From positions 27,274 to 69,595 of the forward strand of contig CACZYF010000023.1 of assembly GCA_902785355.1 (NCBI GenBank): a stretch of 42,322 nucleotides of DNA, given 5' to 3'. This DNA comes from an uncultured Ruminococcus sp. Lineage in GTDB: Bacteria > Bacillota > Clostridia > Oscillospirales > Acutalibacteraceae. A program made the position numbers and the translations under genes. This document shows, in pieces, positions 16,211 through 23,473 of this stretch. The stretch's first letter is position 1, and every line of letters begins with the position of its first letter. Under the pieces are notes generated by a model. The model was given only the letters and a program-made list of their open reading frames with translations, did no database searches and was not told the origin of the DNA.

Positions 16211-16687
16211 TTACGCCTCGCCCAGCGATTCGCGAAGGAGGGCGCGGGCTTTGTTTAAGCGGCTCTTGACGGTTCCCTCGGGGATGCGGAGAATCTCTTT
16301 TATTTCTTTAATCGAATAATCTTCAACATAAAACAGGATGACCGTTATCCTCAGCTTCTCGGGCAGTGCGTCGATCGCCGCACCGACCTCGACGGACAGG
16401 TATGGATCATCCCGCGACGCGATACCGGGGAGGATCTCCCCGGTATCGGTGAAGCGCCTGCGCTGTCTGAGCGCCTTGTGACATTGATTGATCAGGATGC
16501 GTACCAGCCATGTGCTGAAGTACTGTTCGTTTTTCAGCCTGCCGCGGTTCTCGTAGGCTTTCAGGATCGCCTCATGCACCGCGTCCTGCGCGTCGTACTC
16601 GTTTTTGAGCATTGCCATCGACACGCGGTAGAGGGTCTCGGTCTGTGCCGTGACGAGCGTCTCAAAGCTCTTGTTGTCAAGCATCAT
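16211..16687 (-). CDS. ECF-type sigma-70 family sigma factor
   Basis: A 158-residue sigma factor with region 2 (about 8-78, including NEYDAQDAVHEAILKAYEN and FSTWLVRILINQC) and region 4 (about 100-155, ALPEKLRITVILFYVEDYSIKEI and GTVKSRLNKARALL). It would direct RNA polymerase to a specific promoter class in response to an envelope or other signal. The start at 16687 (or 16684) overlaps the end of the upstream membrane-protein gene, indicating coupled translation. The usual order is sigma factor first and anti-sigma second; here it is reversed. Targets are unknown. Confidence 0.88.
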   Translation of the reverse strand: MMLDNKSFETLVTAQTETLYRVSMAMLKNEYDAQDAVHEAILKAYENRGRLKNEQYFSTWLVRILINQCHKALRQRRRFTDTGEILPGIASRDDPYLSVEVGAAIDALPEKLRITVILFYVEDYSIKEIKEILRIPEGTVKSRLNKARALLRESLGEA

Positions 16688-18050
16688 TTTGTACCTTGAA
16701 CAGATAGGTGGTATAGTCACCTGTGCCTTCGTGGGCGGGCTCGACGATACTGCTGATCCCGTTGATCGTGAGATAAGCGCGGTCGAGCATATCGGCATTA
16801 CAGAGGATGCCTACGGTAACGATCAGTTTTTCTTTCGCGCGGAGTGTGGGGATATAGAAGCTCTTGCCCTCACCGTGAGGCGACAGATAGGTGATCTCGG
16901 TATCACAGCATTCGCTGCTGTAGGTGCGGTTGTCGGGATCGATCGTCTCGGCGTGCGTAAAGCTGTCGCCGTTACGATTCATCACACTTAAGCCGTAGGG
17001 GATATACAGCTCGATATCCTCATCGCTGAGATTTTCGAAGGTGATTTCGGTCAAGATCAGCCGCTGCTCCTTATTCTCGCGGCTCAGCTCTTCGTAGGTG
17101 GACGAGAATCCGTCGCCCTCGTTGAAGGTGATAAACTCCTTTGGCTTAAGGTTTCCGTTTGCATCCGCGATCTCGGTACTCGGACGGCTCTCGTTGAAAC
17201 AGCTTTTATCCAGACTGTCGATGGTGTCTGTGATGCGGACGTCGGAGATCTGAGCGGTATAACGCAGGCTTTCATCCTGCTTTTCGTGAGAGTATGCCTT
17301 GAAGATCAGCTTGGTTTCGAGCGATTTTTCTATGAACGCTTCATCGTATTTGTATGTGGCCTTAGAATCCTGTCGTTCATCATACGGCTTATACAGTTCT
17401 GTATGATCGCCGACAGTTCCCTCGGTAAAGCTGATTCCGCTGACAAAGTCGTTGAGCTGTTGTTCGGTGATATTCGAATGGTAGATCAACAGCATGACAT
17501 TAACGTCCTCGAAGTAAACGTACAGCCGATCGTATGTACCCTTGACGTTGGTGATGCGGACCTCGTACGCCTGATGGCCGTTGATCATCCGCTCCGTACA
17601 ATCCTTCACGTTGGCGATATACGCTTTCTGATCCGTGCTTTCGGCTCGCATCGGGAAAAGGGAGAAGCCGTTGGTATAGGGCGTATCTGCCGTGAGGCTG
17701 CAGTATTTCAGGTCGTCGGTGTTGGGGACGGCGGCGAAGCCCTCGGGGATCTCGACGTGCATCTTGACGTATTCGGGATAATCCTCAGCGGCGGTCGCGT
17801 TGTCCCTGCCGATCGACAGACCGTAGTTGTCGACGGGCTGTGCGATCAGCTCATAGAGCTTGCCGGCGCCGATCACCGCCGTCGGGATCAGTGCCGCGAT
17901 CAGCAGAACGGCGATTGCGACGCGCCAACCCTTGCCGATGCGGTGCTTTGCGGGAGAGGGGAGAGAGGTCGCCTCGCGCGCCGCTTCGCTCACGGTATAG
18001 CGGAAGCGCTCCGGCGCGGGCTTGAAGGCATTTTGCAGTTTTTCTTTCAT
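16677..18050 (-). CDS. Single-pass membrane protein, probable sigma-factor regulator
   Basis: A 457-residue protein with a cytoplasmic N terminus of about 43 residues, one membrane helix (about 44-66, VAIAVLLIAALIPTAVIGAG) and a large extracytoplasmic part. The latter has two beta-rich sections, the second containing LTEITFENLSDEDIELYIPYG, similar in style to DUF4179/DUF4352-type domains of Firmicutes sigma-linked proteins. No zinc anti-sigma motif (His-x3-Cys-x2-Cys) is present. It overlaps the sigma-factor gene and is transcribed before it. An anti-sigma or signal-sensing role is inferred from position and topology only. AGGAG is upstream of the start. Confidence 0.78.
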   Translation of the reverse strand: MKEKLQNAFKPAPERFRYTVSEAAREATSLPSPAKHRIGKGWRVAIAVLLIAALIPTAVIGAGKLYELIAQPVDNYGLSIGRDNATAAEDYPEYVKMHVEIPEGFAAVPNTDDLKYCSLTADTPYTNGFSLFPMRAESTDQKAYIANVKDCTERMINGHQAYEVRITNVKGTYDRLYVYFEDVNVMLLIYHSNITEQQLNDFVSGISFTEGTVGDHTELYKPYDERQDSKATYKYDEAFIEKSLETKLIFKAYSHEKQDESLRYTAQISDVRITDTIDSLDKSCFNESRPSTEIADANGNLKPKEFITFNEGDGFSSTYEELSRENKEQRLILTEITFENLSDEDIELYIPYGLSVMNRNGDSFTHAETIDPDNRTYSSECCDTEITYLSPHGEGKSFYIPTLRAKEKLIVTVGILCNADMLDRAYLTINGISSIVEPAHEGTGDYTTYLFKVQNDA

Positions 18051-18074
18051 AATGATTGCTCCTAAATTAAACTT

Positions 18075-18092
18075 TCAGAATCTCGATTCTGA
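18075..18092 (-). promoter_or_regulatory. 18-base perfect palindrome in the leader of the sigma operon
   Basis: TCAGAATC-TC-GATTCTGA is an 8-2-8 perfect inverted repeat about 25 bases before the start codon. A minus-strand GAACC, then 15 bases, then CGCTCTA lies just upstream (about 18100-18127) and resembles an ECF-type promoter, which would suggest self-regulation. Both readings are inferences. Confidence 0.55.
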
Positions 18093-18191
18093 CTATTAGA
18101 GCGTTTAAAAGGGGAAAAGGTTCATTTATCAAATGCAATTGTTGTTGTGAGGAACGACCGCAGGTCATGGCGTGGCAGTATCAGTCTGATA

Positions 18192-18229
18192 CACAAACAA
18201 AAAAGCGGTACGATCGCCGTACCGCTTTT
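18192..18229 (-). terminator. Terminator of the wall-hydrolase gene
   Basis: AAAAGCGGTAC (18201-18211) pairs with GTACCGCTTTT (18219-18229). On the minus strand it is followed by TTTGTTTGTG, 14 bases past the stop codon. Confidence 0.85.
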
Positions 18230-18242
18230 GATGTTGATTTGA

Positions 18243-19844
18243 TTATGCCTGGAATCTTCTGCCGGTCTGCTGCTTTTTCTTCTCGATCGCGTAAACAACA
18301 GTGAACGCGATCAGCATGACGGCGATCATGATAACCAGCCAGATGATGAACTGGAAGTTGGTGGCGTTATCGCCGCGCTTGAAGAGGGGAGAGTCGGTGA
18401 CCGCAGCTACGCCCTTGGAGGAGAGCTCAGTGGTCTTCTTCTCGACCTCAGTGTTGGGAGCTGCGCCGGTGTTGGCGGGAGCCGCGTTGTTGGCGGTGGT
18501 GCCTGCGCTCTTGCTCGCTGTCAGACCCTGGTTCGCTTCCTTGGGAGTGTTGGGGGTCGCGGCGACAGCAGTGGAGCCGACAGCAGTCGTCTGAGCGTCG
18601 GTATCCTCGGTCTCGGGGACAGTGTTCTTCACAGCGCCGTCGGAGAAGATCAGGTCATACGCGTCCTGATCGATGATACCGCTCGCCTCTAAGCCGTTAG
18701 CGGTCTGGAAGCTCTTGACAGCCTCCTCGGTAGCGGAGCCGAATTCACCGTCGGCAGTGCCGCTGAGATAGCCCAGCTCGATCAGACGAGCCTGTACCAG
18801 AGCGATATCGTCGCTGTAGTCGCCTAATGCCATCTTGAATTCAGCCTCGGTGGGCTCGATGATCGCGCCGGTCTCGGCAAGGTCAGCCTTATCCTCAGCG
18901 ATCTCAGTGGTCTCGGGCTCAGTCTCGGTTTCTGCGGTCTCGGTCTTGGTCTCAGCCTTCTTTTCTTCCTTTACATAAGCGGGAGCGTCGTCGGCATAGA
19001 GGTAATCGGTGTCGGAACCTGCGATACCGTCAACATACAGACCGATGGTCTTCTGGAACAGCTTGAACGCCTTCTCGGTGTTCTCGCCGAAGTCGCCGTC
19101 GATCTCGCCGGTGTAGTAGCCGAGCTCAGCCAGTCTTTCCTGGAGCTTCTCGACCTTGGAGCCGGTGGAGCCCTTCTGCAGAGGGCCGTTGCTCTCGGTC
19201 TTCTTGGAAGAAGAGGAAGAGGAGGATGAAGAGGAAGAAGCGGTGGAGGAGGGAGTGGTGTCGCTTCGACCGGTGGAATCAAAGTAATAGGTTACACCGT
19301 CGATGGTTCTCGAGGTGTTGACGATGTACTCGCCGTTCTCATAGTAGTAGCTGTCGCCGTTGAAGGACTCCCAGCCGTTCTCGGGATAGCTGACAGCGGT
19401 GAGCTTGAACCAGCAGTCCCAGTTGTTGTAGCCATTCTCGCCGATCTGCTGGTAGCATACGCCGTAAGCGCTGCCGCGAGCGTCGACCTCCATGCCGTCA
19501 GCAATGTAAACGCCGACATGGCCGGGACGGGAAAGGCCTAAGCCGTGAACGCGGGGGATACCGCTGCTGACATAACCCCAGTCTCTGCCGTGCTCCTGAG
19601 CGTCGGAGAGCATGCTGGTTCTATTGCCGCCGCAGTAAGAGGTGATCATACCGGAACAGTCTACCGCGCCGGGTGTGTCGCCGCCCCATACGTAGCTCCA
19701 GCCTTCATTGTAGGCCTTCAGAGCCCATTCCGCCAGACCTGCGCCGGTACCGGAAGCGCCGGAAGATACCGTACTGACGACGCAGATGGTGGCGATGACA
19801 GCGGCGACCATCAAAAGTGAAATGATTTTCTTAAACGTTTTCAT
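18243..19844 (-). CDS. Secreted NlpC/P60 wall hydrolase with binding repeats and C-terminal anchor
   Basis: A 533-residue exported protein. The signal peptide covers about 1-30. The NlpC/P60 domain (about 35-155) has catalytic Cys63 in GAVDCSGM and its His in RPGHVGVYI; such enzymes cut peptide bonds in peptidoglycan. Next come an aromatic wall-binding repeat (DGVTYYFDSTGR), a poly-Ser linker, a PG_binding_1 domain (GSKVEKLQERLAELGYYTG), a Thr/Glu-rich linker, a second PG_binding_1 domain (DIALVQARLIELGYLSG), an Ala/Thr-rich linker and a membrane helix near the end followed by KKKQQ. ATG 19844 has GGAGG upstream. The C-terminal helix would tether the enzyme to the membrane, unusual for secreted P60 proteins. 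Confidence 0.88.
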   Translation of the reverse strand: MKTFKKIISLLMVAAVIATICVVSTVSSGASGTGAGLAEWALKAYNEGWSYVWGGDTPGAVDCSGMITSYCGGNRTSMLSDAQEHGRDWGYVSSGIPRVHGLGLSRPGHVGVYIADGMEVDARGSAYGVCYQQIGENGYNNWDCWFKLTAVSYPENGWESFNGDSYYYENGEYIVNTSRTIDGVTYYFDSTGRSDTTPSSTASSSSSSSSSSSKKTESNGPLQKGSTGSKVEKLQERLAELGYYTGEIDGDFGENTEKAFKLFQKTIGLYVDGIAGSDTDYLYADDAPAYVKEEKKAETKTETAETETEPETTEIAEDKADLAETGAIIEPTEAEFKMALGDYSDDIALVQARLIELGYLSGTADGEFGSATEEAVKSFQTANGLEASGIIDQDAYDLIFSDGAVKNTVPETEDTDAQTTAVGSTAVAATPNTPKEANQGLTASKSAGTTANNAAPANTGAAPNTEVEKKTTELSSKGVAAVTDSPLFKRGDNATNFQFIIWLVIMIAVMLIAFTVVYAIEKKKQQTGRRFQA

Positions 19845-19883
19845 AAGAAACCTCCATATCATCTGTCGGTGCTGCCGATGAAT

Positions 19884-19912
19884 ACTATATATTGTATATG
19901 GAATTATTACAA
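19884..19912 (-). promoter_or_regulatory. Probable promoter of the wall-hydrolase gene
   Basis: Minus strand TTGTAA (19907-19912) and TATAGT (19884-19889), spacer 17. A 12-base palindrome TACAAATTTGTA (19908-19919) covers the -35 and could be an operator. Confidence 0.5.
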
Positions 19913-19919
19913 ATTTGTA

Positions 19920-20324
19920 TTCAAAAGCAGTGACGAGATGTGTGTTTTAAATTGGGTTGGTAACAAAACTGTCATTATTATAGCAGAGAATTATTCCAAT
20001 ATCAAGTATTTCAGGGAAAATATTGTGATAATGCTAATAAAATTAAGAATTTATTCATAGTTATATACAAAATATACAAAAAGATGCCTGATTTCGACAG
20101 GTTACAACCTGTAACCTTTAATTTGATTTTGGAAAAAAGAGCCATCGGGATAAGTTTTGACAATTCTCGACAAGAACTAAAAACGGCGTTTAATGCGTTT
20201 TGAGAAATAACTGTTACGCAGCTGTTAACATTCTTCTACGCAATTATGAATATTGGGTGACAACGCCGTAAGATTTGGCGGTGTTCCGCTTTCTATATAT
20301 TATATATAGGGAATTTGTCTTTGG
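19920..20324. other. AT-rich intergenic region without a gene
   Basis: About 400 bases much richer in A and T than the coding DNA, with no reading frame that has a ribosome site. It holds the overlapping palindromes at 20,097-20,117, a direct repeat of CTGTTA near 20,210-20,230, AAAACG/CGTTTT arms near 20,180, and an alternating TATATA stretch near 20,295. I cannot assign a function; a small RNA or a regulatory region is possible. Confidence 0.5.
20097..20117. promoter_or_regulatory. Overlapping palindromes built from AGGTTACA half-sites
   Basis: ACAGGTT-AC-AACCTGT (20097-20112) and AGGTTACA-ACC-TGTAACCT (20099-20117) are both perfect and share their centre, giving three half-sites. It could be a protein-binding site or two competing hairpins. 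No promoter is obvious next to it. Confidence 0.5.
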
Positions 20325-20368
20325 ACAAAAGAAAACACAGCGTCCGCGTTCACGGATGCCGTGCTTTC
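20325..20368 (-). terminator. Probable terminator of the guanine deaminase gene
   Basis: A 16-pair stem (20331-20346 with 20353-20368, several G-T pairs) with a 6-base loop. On the minus strand it is followed by TTTTGTCC, about 100 bases past the stop codon. Confidence 0.65.
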
Positions 20369-20410
20369 TCTAAGTGTTATTACAACGCTCATCCTGTTGC
20401 GCTTCGCGCC

Positions 20411-20437
20411 GAGCTGAAACAATTCAGCCCCTACAAT
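20411..20437 (-). repeat. TGTAGGG hairpin element
   Basis: On the minus strand TTGTAGGG is followed by GCTGAA-TTGT-TTCAGC. Relatives with other stems lie at 30,655, 40,727 and 40,839. Confidence 0.55.
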
Positions 20438-20470
20438 ACGACGAAACGCCCGTACCGATCGCTTTAAGCT

Positions 20471-21754
20471 TTACGCGGACAGCTCGATCTGTTTTCCCCG
20501 GCAATATTTTGCCGAAAGCGCCTTGACATCGCCGCCGAGGTAGATCGCGCGCTCGAGGCGCTCTTGTACGGTCAGGGGTCGGGGGGTAGGGAGGAGGCTG
20601 TCATCGATGACGACGGCGTCGCACTCGTAACCGTCCTCAAATGATCCGACCTTACCGAAAAACTCACCGCCGCCCTTGGTCGTCATGTAGAACACCTCGG
20701 CGACGTTCAGCGGGGTCGCCGTGCTGTCGACGAGCCGCCAGTACAGGCGGCTGACCTGTAATGCTTCGACCATCGCGGTGAAGAGGCTCTCTGTCTGACC
20801 GCCCGCGAGGTCGGAGCCTAATCCGACGCGCAGTCCTTCGCTGAGATAGCGGCGGATGGGCGCGATGCCCGAGGCGACGTTCATGTTGGAGGCGGGACAG
20901 TGGGCGATGAACACGCCGTTCTCTTTCATCATCGCGATCTCGCGGTCGTCGGAGTAGACGCAGTGCGCCATGACGGTTTTTTGCGGTTTGCCGAAGAGTC
21001 CGAAGCGTTCGTAGGCCGCGCCGTAGTTCTCCGCCCACGGACACAGCTCGCGTACCCATGCGATCTCGCCGGGGTTCTCGCTCAGGTGCGACTGTACGGG
21101 GATCCGATACTGCGCGGCAAGCCTGCCGAGTCCCTCCATCAGCTCGTCGGTGCAGGAAGGGATGAAGCGCGGGGTGATGATCGGCTGCGTGTTCCGATAT
21201 TTGTTCGAGGTTTCCTTGATGAACCGCTCGGTATCTTTGATCGACGCCTCTGCGGAAGCTTCGCGGAGGGTATTGGGGGCGTTGCGATCCATGTTGACTT
21301 TGCCGACATAGCTGACGATGCCGGTACGATCCAGCTTATCCATAAGCAGCTTTGTGGCTTCCCGGTGCATAGTGCCGAAGACGACAACGCGGGTGGTGGC
21401 GCTGCGCTTCATTCCTTCGGTAAAGATCGTATAGGCGCGGTCGGCATAAGCAAGATCGCTGTACTTCGCCTCCTCGGGGAAGGCGTAGGTGCTGAGCCAC
21501 TCGAGCAGCTCACGATCCATGCCAAGCCCGCGGAAGGCGTACTGCGGCGCGTGGGTGTGCAGATCGATCAGTCCCGGGATAATCAGCTTTTTGCCGTGAT
21601 CGTGAAGCGGGAGCTGCGCGTGTTCCTCGGGTATCTTATCGTAAATGCCCTTGCAAATGCCATCAACACAGACAAGGTAGCTGTCGAGACGGGTGATAAG
21701 CGTATTTTGATCGGCGCTGTAACAGATATCGCCGTGAAGGATCATGCTGTTCAT
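20471..21754 (-). CDS. guaD: Guanine deaminase
   Basis: A 427-residue zinc amidohydrolase that converts guanine to xanthine and ammonia. Metal ligands and family motifs are DLHTHAPQ (His66, His68), PRFIPSCTDELM, HLSEN, MAHCVYSDD and GLGSDLAGG; the PRF and SC motifs and DLAGG point to guanine deaminase rather than to other AtzA-like enzymes. The start at 21754 has AAGGAGGG six to seven bases upstream; an open extension of 62 residues runs through the promoter and is rejected. It lies divergent to a nucleoside ABC transporter, fitting a role in purine salvage or use of purines as nitrogen source. Confidence 0.9.
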   Translation of the reverse strand: MNSMILHGDICYSADQNTLITRLDSYLVCVDGICKGIYDKIPEEHAQLPLHDHGKKLIIPGLIDLHTHAPQYAFRGLGMDRELLEWLSTYAFPEEAKYSDLAYADRAYTIFTEGMKRSATTRVVVFGTMHREATKLLMDKLDRTGIVSYVGKVNMDRNAPNTLREASAEASIKDTERFIKETSNKYRNTQPIITPRFIPSCTDELMEGLGRLAAQYRIPVQSHLSENPGEIAWVRELCPWAENYGAAYERFGLFGKPQKTVMAHCVYSDDREIAMMKENGVFIAHCPASNMNVASGIAPIRRYLSEGLRVGLGSDLAGGQTESLFTAMVEALQVSRLYWRLVDSTATPLNVAEVFYMTTKGGGEFFGKVGSFEDGYECDAVVIDDSLLPTPRPLTVQERLERAIYLGGDVKALSAKYCRGKQIELSA

Positions 21755-21788
21755 GGGCTCCCTCCTTAATGGAAGATGATTTACCTTG

Positions 21789-21817
21789 ATTATATCGCTT
21801 TCAAAAGCGACATGCAA
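21789..21817 (-). promoter_or_regulatory. Guanine deaminase promoter with a palindrome filling the spacer
   Basis: Minus strand TTGCAT (21812-21817) and TATAAT (21789-21794), spacer 17. The perfect palindrome TCGCTTT-CA-AAAGCGA (21795-21810) occupies 16 of those 17 bases, the expected place for a repressor operator. Confidence 0.75.
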
Positions 21818-21940
21818 GAAAAACACGTAAAATGCTCGTGAAGAAATAAGTATTTTTCTCGGAGAGAAATATCGTTCATATCTTGTTAAAAATGATAAAA
21901 TAAGCCGATCTGAAAAAAGCAAATTTGACAGTATTTGCAA

Positions 21941-21969
21941 TTGCCAAGGAATGGCGGATTATGTATAAT
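21941..21969 (+). promoter_or_regulatory. Promoter of the nucleoside transporter operon
   Basis: TTGCCA (21941-21946) and TATAAT (21964-21969), spacer 17. A small hairpin TGCTCCGA/TCGGGGCA (21983-22002) lies in the leader. No purine riboswitch core is seen. Confidence 0.7.
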
Positions 21970-22035
21970 TGACGTGTAGGCTTGCTCCGATCATTCGGGG
22001 CAAAAATATCCTAGTTATAATAATTGGAGGAAAAA

Positions 22036-23295
22036 ATGAGAAAGATTATTGCAATGCTTCTTGCTGTTCTGTTCGTTTGCGGCGCTCTCGCTGCTTGCGG
22101 CGGCAACAACAATGCCAACAACAACAGCAAGACTGACAACAAGGGCACCGCTGACACCGCTTCTACCGCTGATCAGAAGCCCGCTGCTACCGGTTTCAAG
22201 GCCGGCTTCATCTTCCTGCATGACGAGAACTCTACCTATGACCTCAACTTCATCAATGCTGCTAAGGCTGCTTGTGAGAACCTGGGCGTAGAGTGCATCA
22301 TCAAGACCAACATCCCCGAGTCCAACGAGTGTAAGGAAGCCGCTCTGGATCTTGCCGATCAGGGCTGCGGCATGGTATTCGCCGATTCCTTCGGTCATGA
22401 GGACTTTATGATCGCTGCCGCTAAGGAGTGCCCGGACGTACAGTTCTGCCACGCTACCGGCACCAAGGCTCACACCGAGGGCCTCGATAACTTCCACAAT
22501 GCTTTTGCTTCCATCTATGAGGGCCGTTACCTCGCCGGCGTTGCCGCGGGTCTGAAGCTCAACCAGATGATCGAAGAGGGCAAGATCACTGCCGAAGAGG
22601 CGAAGATCGGTTATGTAGGCGCTTACACCTATGCAGAGGTTAAGTCCGGCTACACCTCCTTCTTCCTCGGCGCTCGTTCCGTATGCCCCACCGCTACCAT
22701 GGAAGTCCAGTTCACCGGCTCCTGGTATGACGAGACCCTGGAGAAGGAAGCTGCTACCACTCTGATCAACAACAAGTGCGTCCTGCTCTCTCAGCATGCC
22801 GACTCCATGGGCGCTCCGACCGCTTGTGAGAACGCGGGCGTTCCCGACGTTTCCTACAACGGTTCTACCGTAAGCTCCTGCCCCAACACCTTCATCATCT
22901 CTTCCAGAATCGACTGGACTCCCTACATGGAGCTCGCGATCAAGGCTGCGATGAACGGCGATAAGATCGACGCTGACTGGACCGGCACCCTGGCTACCAA
23001 GTCCGTCGCTCTGAGCGAGATCAACGATAAGGCTGCCGCTCCCGGTACCGCCGAGAAGATCGCTGAGGTCCAGAAGGGCCTTGAGGACGGCAGCATCCAT
23101 GTATTCGATACCGCTACCTTCACCGTAAAGGGCGAGACTCTGACCTCTTACAAGGCAGACGTCGATACCGACGAGGCTTATACTCCCGACACCGAGGTAA
23201 TCTCCGACGGTTACTTCCACGAGTCCGAGTTCCGTTCCGCTCCTTACTTTGATCTTGATATCGACGGTATCACCCTGCTGAACACCGCGTTCTAA
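22036..23295 (+). CDS. BMP-family substrate-binding lipoprotein, probably for nucleosides
   Basis: A 419-residue binding protein of an ABC importer, related to PnrA/BmpA. The signal peptide ends at lipobox LAAC with Cys21, followed by an Asn-rich linker. The BMP domain runs from about 55, with FLHDENSTYDLNFINAAK, ADSFGHEDFMIAAA and IGYVGAYTYAEVKSGYTSFFLGA. Start ATG 22036 follows GGAGG; a TTG at 22024 overlaps that site. It is first in an operon with an ATPase and two permeases. Guanine deaminase next door favours purine nucleosides as the ligand, but BMP proteins of unknown ligand exist. It is codon-biased toward strongly expressed usage (many GCT, TCC, AAG). Confidence 0.9.
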   Translation: MRKIIAMLLAVLFVCGALAACGGNNNANNNSKTDNKGTADTASTADQKPAATGFKAGFIFLHDENSTYDLNFINAAKAACENLGVECIIKTNIPESNECKEAALDLADQGCGMVFADSFGHEDFMIAAAKECPDVQFCHATGTKAHTEGLDNFHNAFASIYEGRYLAGVAAGLKLNQMIEEGKITAEEAKIGYVGAYTYAEVKSGYTSFFLGARSVCPTATMEVQFTGSWYDETLEKEAATTLINNKCVLLSQHADSMGAPTACENAGVPDVSYNGSTVSSCPNTFIISSRIDWTPYMELAIKAAMNGDKIDADWTGTLATKSVALSEINDKAAAPGTAEKIAEVQKGLEDGSIHVFDTATFTVKGETLTSYKADVDTDEAYTPDTEVISDGYFHESEFRSAPYFDLDIDGITLLNTAF

Positions 23296-23313
23296 TCAGA
23301 CTTATTTTAATCG

Positions 23314-23345
23314 GTAAAGGGAAGCCTTTTTCGGCTTCCCTTTAC
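23314..23345 (+). other. Strong hairpin after the binding-protein gene
   Basis: A perfect 13-pair stem (23314-23326 with 23333-23345) and loop TTTTTC. There is no T run after it, so it more likely protects the 3' end of the binding-protein message or partly terminates, giving more lipoprotein than ATPase. Confidence 0.65.
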
Positions 23346-23361
23346 GTGGTTTATGAAAATA

Positions 23362-23456
23362 GTGGTTAGTGATCAACGGTCAGCGGTTTTAGAGCCGCAT
23401 TGAGCCGGCTGACGTGAACGCTGATCACTGATCACTGTTTAACGGTTCACAAAAAC
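23362..23456 (+). repeat. Fold-back element with heptamer-like arms
   Basis: AGTGATCA (23368-23375) and GTCAGC (23379-23384) are mirrored by GCTGAC (23408-23413) and TGATCACT (23422-23429). The right arm repeats AGTGATC units in reverse. It resembles the heptamer elements in the histidine operon in layout but not sequence. Confidence 0.5.
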
Positions 23457-23473
23457 AATGAGGGGGTAAAACA

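Noticed and set aside
21830-22035. Purine riboswitch before the nucleoside transporter
   Set aside because: The leader has only a small hairpin and none of the conserved three-way-junction loops of the purine riboswitch.
22015-23220. A 401-codon minus-strand frame opposite the BMP lipoprotein gene
   Set aside because: Antisense shadow with no promoter or ribosome site and no recognisable domain.
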